DNA of 64,000 nucleotides, from the NCBI GenBank assembly GCA_964515195.1, contig CAZETK010000009.1, positions 7,457 through 71,456 on the forward strand. Direction: 5' to 3'. Below are positions 59,827-64,000 of the stretch, piece by piece (the first letter of the stretch is position 1; the number at the start of each line of letters is the position of its first letter). The stretch comes from Ga0074139 sp964515195 (GTDB taxonomy: Bacteria > Bdellovibrionota > Bdellovibrionia > Bdellovibrionales > Bdellovibrionaceae). The notes under the pieces are model-generated. The model saw only the letters and a list, made by a program, of their open reading frames with translations. It was not told where the DNA came from and made no database searches. The position numbers and the translations under genes are program-made.

Positions 59827-60885
59827 TTAGTTGCCTTTAATCCCAGCTTTCAGAGCATCGATAAGGGTTTTAGTCCAACTGGCTCCCCCTGGAGCTTTTT
59901 CCCAAATGTGGTGCATAACTCGATAGAGATTTGCAGCCTGCGGAATGGCCGGAGAACTGTCGGTTGTCCCACCTGAGTCAATAACAACCTCACCTGTAAC
60001 AGCTGTATTATTGGACTTACAACTAATGGCTCCCACCATAATTCCTGGAATGGCTGTAGGAGTAATGGCGGGAAGATTCGTCAGTTCATAAAGATCTGAC
60101 TTACCTCCAGCCCCATAAACGTGAGTAGTTTCTCCATCAACGGGGATATCATCCACCAAGGCATAATTATCAGTACCCATACTAGGAGTCATTTGAACGG
60201 TTGCATCTGCATTTGGAAAAAGGGTGTAAACACCCACCGGGCCAAGGAAACTATTGTTGGTAGTTCCTGAATTATCGCAAATATAGAGATCATCAAAATA
60301 GCATTCGCCAGCTGCGTGGGTGCTAAACCCGAGAATCCCCGCAGAGCTGCATCCACCTCGAACATCCGTCGTAGTTAAATTCAGAACAGATGCAGTATCA
60401 AAAAGGATCTCCAAAGTACCGCTGGCACTGAAAATATATTTAATTTCAATATATGTCCAAACACTCAGTGGTAATGCAGAAGTTGTTCCTATAATCGCTG
60501 AAGTCGAGGCATTTAAAACTTCAATTTGAGAAGAAGCATTGAGACGAAATCGAAGTCCTTTAGAGCCATGAGTACTCGTGGACTCAGTAATATCAAAAAA
60601 AATATCACCAGCTAGGCCTGCGGTGGGATAAAAACCATAACCAATATATATCTCTGTCACAGAGGGAACTTTTAAAAAAAGCCCGTTAAGTGTCCCCGGT
60701 TGGAGAGCTCGACCACTGGGCGTTTGCGAAGTGCGCACAGGAGAGGTGACAACTGAATTGCTATAAGATCCGCTTCGCATTTTTTCAAGCCAATAGACTG
60801 ACATCTGAGGATTGGATTGAGTGGACACATCGCTGACCCCGTATCCAGTCCATTGCTCGAACCCCTCTAGAAAAAGCAGCGCCAT
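59827..60885 (-). CDS. Phage-tail-like / surface protein with concanavalin-like beta fold, paralog B
   Basis: A 352-aa protein starting MALLFLEGFEQWTGYG, a start typical of phage tail-associated proteins. ATG 60885 has AGGGAG 6 nt upstream; the open frame extends to 61023 over the paralog's end and is rejected. Strand-rich stretches (GLRFRLNASSQIEVL, VWTYIEIKYIFSASGTLEIL, ECYFDDLYICDNSG) fit a LamG/concanavalin-like fold. No signal peptide. About two thirds of residues match the next gene by eye, so the pair is a tandem duplication. Confidence 0.7.
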   Translation of the reverse strand: MALLFLEGFEQWTGYGVSDVSTQSNPQMSVYWLEKMRSGSYSNSVVTSPVRTSQTPSGRALQPGTLNGLFLKVPSVTEIYIGYGFYPTAGLAGDIFFDITESTSTHGSKGLRFRLNASSQIEVLNASTSAIIGTTSALPLSVWTYIEIKYIFSASGTLEILFDTASVLNLTTTDVRGGCSSAGILGFSTHAAGECYFDDLYICDNSGTTNNSFLGPVGVYTLFPNADATVQMTPSMGTDNYALVDDIPVDGETTHVYGAGGKSDLYELTNLPAITPTAIPGIMVGAISCKSNNTAVTGEVVIDSGGTTDSSPAIPQAANLYRVMHHIWEKAPGGASWTKTLIDALKAGIKGN

Positions 60886-60944
60886 AATAAACTCCCTCTT
60901 AATTTGTTCATCATCCTGACATAATTTAAAAAAATCGAAATATC

Positions 60945-61997
60945 TTAAGTTCCTTTGAAGCCAGCCTTTAAAGCATCGATAAGAGTTTTCGTCCAGCTCG
61001 CTCCGCCAGGGGCTACATCCCAAATATGGTACATAATCCGATAAAGATTAGCTGCAAGCGAGACAGGGGAAGAATTTGAGGTAGATCCTCCTGAATCAAG
61101 AATGAACTCTCCACTAAGGCCCGAGTTGTCTGTTTTACAACTAATAGCTGTTGCCATTATACCAGGGATCGAAGTGGGAGTAATAGCCGGCAAGTCTGTT
61201 AACTCATAAAGATCTGACTGACCACCGGTCCCTTGAACAAAAGTTGTATTGCTGTCAACAGGGACTTCATCAACCATGGCGTAATTGTCGGTACCAGTAC
61301 TTGGTGTGAGTTGAACCGCCGCATCTCCATTAGGGAAAAGAGTGTAAACATTAATGGGACCCAGAAAGGTATTGTTTATCGTCCCTGTGCTGTCGCAAAT
61401 ATACAGATCATCAAACAGACATTCATTCGTTATATGGGAACAAAACCCAAGAAGTGAGACTGAGCTGCAGCCACCTCGAGAGTCAAAATTTGTTAAATTA
61501 AGAGCAGAAATAGTATCCAGGTGGATTTCAAGTGATCCAGAGGCAGCAAAGATATATTTGATTTCAACATAAGTCCAAGCGTAAACCGGCAGGGCGGTTG
61601 TTGTTCCTAGAATCGCTGATGTCGAAACATCCACTACTTCGATTTGAAAATCAAAATTAAAGCGAAGTCGGATGCCTTTTGAACCTCGAGTGCCTGTCGA
61701 TTCTAGAATATCAAAGAATGTCTCTCCTGCCATTCCAGGAGTAGGGTAAAGTCCGTAGCCAACATATGTTTCAGTGACGGTGGGTATTTTCAGATAGAGA
61801 CCCGTACCAGTGCCTGGTGCTAAAGCTCTGCCAGTAGGGGATTGAGAAGTTCGCACTGGCGAGGTGACAACTGAATTGCTCCAGACACCCATCTTGTCCT
61901 GCCAATAGACGGGCATTCCGCTATTAGCATTGATAGTAACATCAGCGGCCCCATACCCTGTCCATTGTTCAAATCCATCCAAAAATAGCAATGCCAT
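60945..61997 (-). CDS. Phage-tail-like / surface protein with concanavalin-like beta fold, paralog A
   Basis: A 350-aa paralog of the gene at 59827-60885, starting MALLFLDGFEQWTGYG with the same C-terminal pattern (VAPGGASWTKTLIDALKAGF). GAGGTC lies 5-6 nt before ATG 61997. Strand-rich and Thr/Ser/Gly rich, with DDLYICDSTG matching DDLYICDNSG in the copy. Most likely a receptor-binding or tail-associated protein of a phage-like system or a surface adhesin; which one is not determined by this window. Confidence 0.7.
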   Translation of the reverse strand: MALLFLDGFEQWTGYGAADVTINANSGMPVYWQDKMGVWSNSVVTSPVRTSQSPTGRALAPGTGTGLYLKIPTVTETYVGYGLYPTPGMAGETFFDILESTGTRGSKGIRLRFNFDFQIEVVDVSTSAILGTTTALPVYAWTYVEIKYIFAASGSLEIHLDTISALNLTNFDSRGGCSSVSLLGFCSHITNECLFDDLYICDSTGTINNTFLGPINVYTLFPNGDAAVQLTPSTGTDNYAMVDEVPVDSNTTFVQGTGGQSDLYELTDLPAITPTSIPGIMATAISCKTDNSGLSGEFILDSGGSTSNSSPVSLAANLYRIMYHIWDVAPGGASWTKTLIDALKAGFKGT

Positions 61998-62006
61998 AAC
62001 TGACCT

Positions 62007-62294
62007 CTAAGGTTTAACCGCTACCTTTACATAAACTTGGCTGATTTTTAGTTCTGTGCTTGGGGGTATGACGGCTGTTTTGACGTAGACCTGACTGGTT
62101 TTAAGAACCGTTGTAGAAGATTGAAGAACAGCGGCTCGTACATAAAATTGACTCAGCTTAAACAACGAGGGAATTCCACTTCTTTTTCTCCAAAATGCAA
62201 TTGTGGCCTCTGCCGTCTTATTGAAGGAGGCGAGTGAAGCCAAAGCTAGTTTAATTGACCTTCCTAATAGAGAGCGTCGAGTCATTTTGAACAC
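62007..62294 (-). CDS. Small protein with three SQ-x-YV repeats
   Basis: A 95-aa protein. The C-terminal half has three tandem units, KLSQFYVRAAV, LKTSQVYVKTAV and LKISQVYVKVAV, like the repeat pattern of small phage structural proteins with (V/I)(S/T)Q..V motifs. GTG 62294 is chosen because AGGAG lies 8 nt upstream. It sits between the fibre gene and the two concanavalin-like genes in the same orientation, and probably belongs to the same structure. Confidence 0.6.
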   Translation of the reverse strand: MFKMTRRSLLGRSIKLALASLASFNKTAEATIAFWRKRSGIPSLFKLSQFYVRAAVLQSSTTVLKTSQVYVKTAVIPPSTELKISQVYVKVAVKP

Positions 62295-62436
62295 GTTATG
62301 AGCTCCTGAACTTGTACTTACGAAAATACCATAACGAACGATAACCTCATAGAATTAATAACCATAAGTAAACAAAGTACCATTAATCATTAACCATCAA
62401 CTCTTAGGCTGGCCTTTTGTATTGATAAACAAATGC

Positions 62437-64000
62437 TTACCAGGCATCAATCCAAGACACATATACAACGGTGCCAATCCGAACAAACGAGTATACGACA
62501 TCCTTACCGGAGGCAGGCGTTGCGTTTGTAGGTGAATACTTATAGGTGAGTCCGGCTGTAGAAAAGGCACAAACACCCGTGTGAGAGGTCCCTTGAACTG
62601 CCAAAGTATAAGAGGCGCCTGGATAGACATTGGTAAAATTCCAAGTGCCTCCGGTGCAAGATGCAGAAGTGTATTGAATATTGCTTTGAGACCAGTCCAT
62701 ACCCGTAGCCCCAGGGTTGGCAATGCTAACGGGAACTGTTCTAACGGTTCCTGCGACATCCAGTTTAGTCTCTGGTGTTTGTGTGCCAATGCCGACATTT
62801 CCGGGTCGGTCGATGATGACACGTGGAACGCTCGCGCCAGTCCAAAAGTGAATAGCTCCCTCTGTTGATGTGGGCGTAGTTGGAGAGCCAGCGGCGAAAT
62901 AAATATTACCCCGTTGATTGGCAATGGCTGAAAAAGCATTACCCCTTGCTAGAAAATAGGGGCCAGCGTTGTGATCGCCGGACCCATAGCCTGCTGCGAA
63001 GAATCCCATGGTGGCATTTACAGGGCCACTCGATGTTGAGCCCAAATACATCAGGTTATCAGTTGCGCTAGTTCCCTGGTTGAAAACAATAGGACTTCGG
63101 ACTACGGTGGTTTTAGAAGTAGAATCGAACTTTAAATGCTCATTCCAGTTTGAACCATTCCAATGTGATATCACCAAATTATTTCTGTCGGCAGCCAGGG
63201 AATGAGCCTCACCATAGGCTCCAAGCGTCCATCCTTTAACATTGGCCTGACCAAGCGCTGAGCCTCCGTTCGACTTGGTGATCAGTTGTACGCCGACTTC
63301 TTGAAATAAACCGGTTCCAGGCGTGACGACTGAGAGCCGTGCGGGCGCATCATCCGAATTATTAACAGAAAAGTTTCCCGCTGGGGTCGTAGTTCCAACT
63401 CCGACACGGCCATCATTGAGAATGGTCATTCGAGCCGTGTTATTTGTTTCAAAATTTAATCCGAAGTTATCGTTTGTACCCAGCGTAGCATCCACACCAA
63501 AGCTATTTCCACCGTCGACAAAGTTTCCACTGGCGCTGAAGTCAATATTTTGGCAAGCCCACTTATTTGAAACTGTATTCCAGTAAACTGTTTGCGTGTC
63601 TGTACAGCTGTCGACATCTTCAAGGTCTGTCGCATAGTCTGCCGCTTGCAAAGCTCCTACAATCCGCGCATCGTTTCCTGCGGCTAAAGTGTTAGCAGCG
63701 GTCCCGACATTAGCTGTGATTTCAGGAGTCGTTGTGCCGTTTGCAATCGAGATATAAGAGTTGGCAGATGTGACTTCTGTTACGGTACCAGAAGTTACGT
63801 CACTCCAAGAAACAGCAGATCCATCGGTAGTTAAGAATTTACCGCCATTCCCAGTTTGAGCTGGGAAGATATTGGTTAAGCTAGATCCATCAAGAGCTGG
63901 AAGCTTTCCGCCAGTTTGCACTTGCACGATCTTTCCATCAGTAGCGCCCACATCAACAGCGATATCGTCAGCATTAACAACGATACCAGTGCCGGCACCT
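62437..64000 (-). CDS. Fibre protein with VGIGT-x-P repeats, 5' partial at window edge
   Basis: The frame is open to the right edge, so the N-terminus is outside the window; at least 520 aa are visible. Repeats GRVGVGTTTPAGNFSV and GNVGIGTQTPETKLDVAGTV are characteristic of long beta-helical fibre or cell-surface proteins that are very common in Bdellovibrio and in phage tail fibres. The N-terminal visible part is Gly/Thr rich, the C-terminus is compact with two cysteines. The fold suggests a trimeric fibre. It is first in a minus-strand run with the three genes downstream. Confidence 0.75.
   Translation of the reverse strand, partial: GAGTGIVVNADDIAVDVGATDGKIVQVQTGGKLPALDGSSLTNIFPAQTGNGGKFLTTDGSAVSWSDVTSGTVTEVTSANSYISIANGTTTPEITANVGTAANTLAAGNDARIVGALQAADYATDLEDVDSCTDTQTVYWNTVSNKWACQNIDFSASGNFVDGGNSFGVDATLGTNDNFGLNFETNNTARMTILNDGRVGVGTTTPAGNFSVNNSDDAPARLSVVTPGTGLFQEVGVQLITKSNGGSALGQANVKGWTLGAYGEAHSLAADRNNLVISHWNGSNWNEHLKFDSTSKTTVVRSPIVFNQGTSATDNLMYLGSTSSGPVNATMGFFAAGYGSGDHNAGPYFLARGNAFSAIANQRGNIYFAAGSPTTPTSTEGAIHFWTGASVPRVIIDRPGNVGIGTQTPETKLDVAGTVRTVPVSIANPGATGMDWSQSNIQYTSASCTGGTWNFTNVYPGASYTLAVQGTSHTGVCAFSTAGLTYKYSPTNATPASGKDVVYSFVRIGTVVYVSWIDAW

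Noticed and set aside
62397..62939. Minus-strand ORF of 180 aa overlapping the end of the fibre gene
   Set aside because: It lies in another frame of the fibre gene, whose VGIGT repeats show which frame is real.
1..64000. CRISPR arrays
   Set aside because: No set of short, evenly spaced direct repeats was found; the repeats seen are palindromes or protein-coding repeats.

Overview
The window looks like chromosome from a predatory or predator-related member of the Bdellovibrionota (Bdellovibrio-like). The signs are a TIGR02147-type regulator paired with a secreted protein, many secreted or lipoprotein genes of no known family, secreted HExxH metallopeptidase-like proteins, a type III glutamine synthetase, a membrane pyrophosphatase, a SET-domain protein, an MCE/Mla transporter and fibre proteins with the VGIGT-x-P repeat. 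This placement is inferred from gene content; there is no rRNA in the window. Genes are tightly packed on both strands. No gap without a gene exceeds about 260 bases once starts are corrected.

Layout: 1-8.5 kb holds a partial domain protein, hppA, an MFS permease, several secreted proteins or lipoproteins and the TIGR02147 pair. 8.5-18 kb holds a large secreted pseudo-metallopeptidase, a tRNA-modification pair (SPOUT methyltransferase and trmO), metG, mreB, a beta-barrel protein, a FecR-like protein and a TonB-like protein. 18-30 kb holds an O-methyltransferase, regulators, an SDR, tRNA-His, a SET protein, a universal stress protein, an Hpt protein, a winged-helix/TetR-like fusion and lon. 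30-39 kb holds a thiolase, arfB with type III glutamine synthetase, methyltransferase and nuclease-like genes and tRNA-Ala.

39.4-40.65 kb is the most unusual stretch. Two long fold-back elements (122 and 129 bp) share a structured core, but their long arms differ in sequence and stay complementary through paired base changes. They bracket one secreted trypsin-like protease gene, directly abut the 3' end of tRNA-Ala on one side and lie 9 bp from the end of ftsH on the other.

40.6-56 kb holds ftsH, a possible N-acyltransferase, a TPR/metallopeptidase gene split by an in-frame UGA, ridA, an mlaEFD operon whose ATPase has degenerate motifs, a LolC/E-like permease, a meso-diaminopimelate/lysine cluster (dapD, an mpaA-like amidase, lysA) and a class II ribonucleotide reductase. 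56-59.7 kb is a nitrite-respiration module: a hemerythrin-like gene divergent from nirK (with fused cytochrome c), nirV and a SCO copper chaperone, with FNR/DNR-type boxes between the two arms. 59.8-64 kb, on the minus strand, holds phage-tail-like or surface-fibre genes that run off the right edge.
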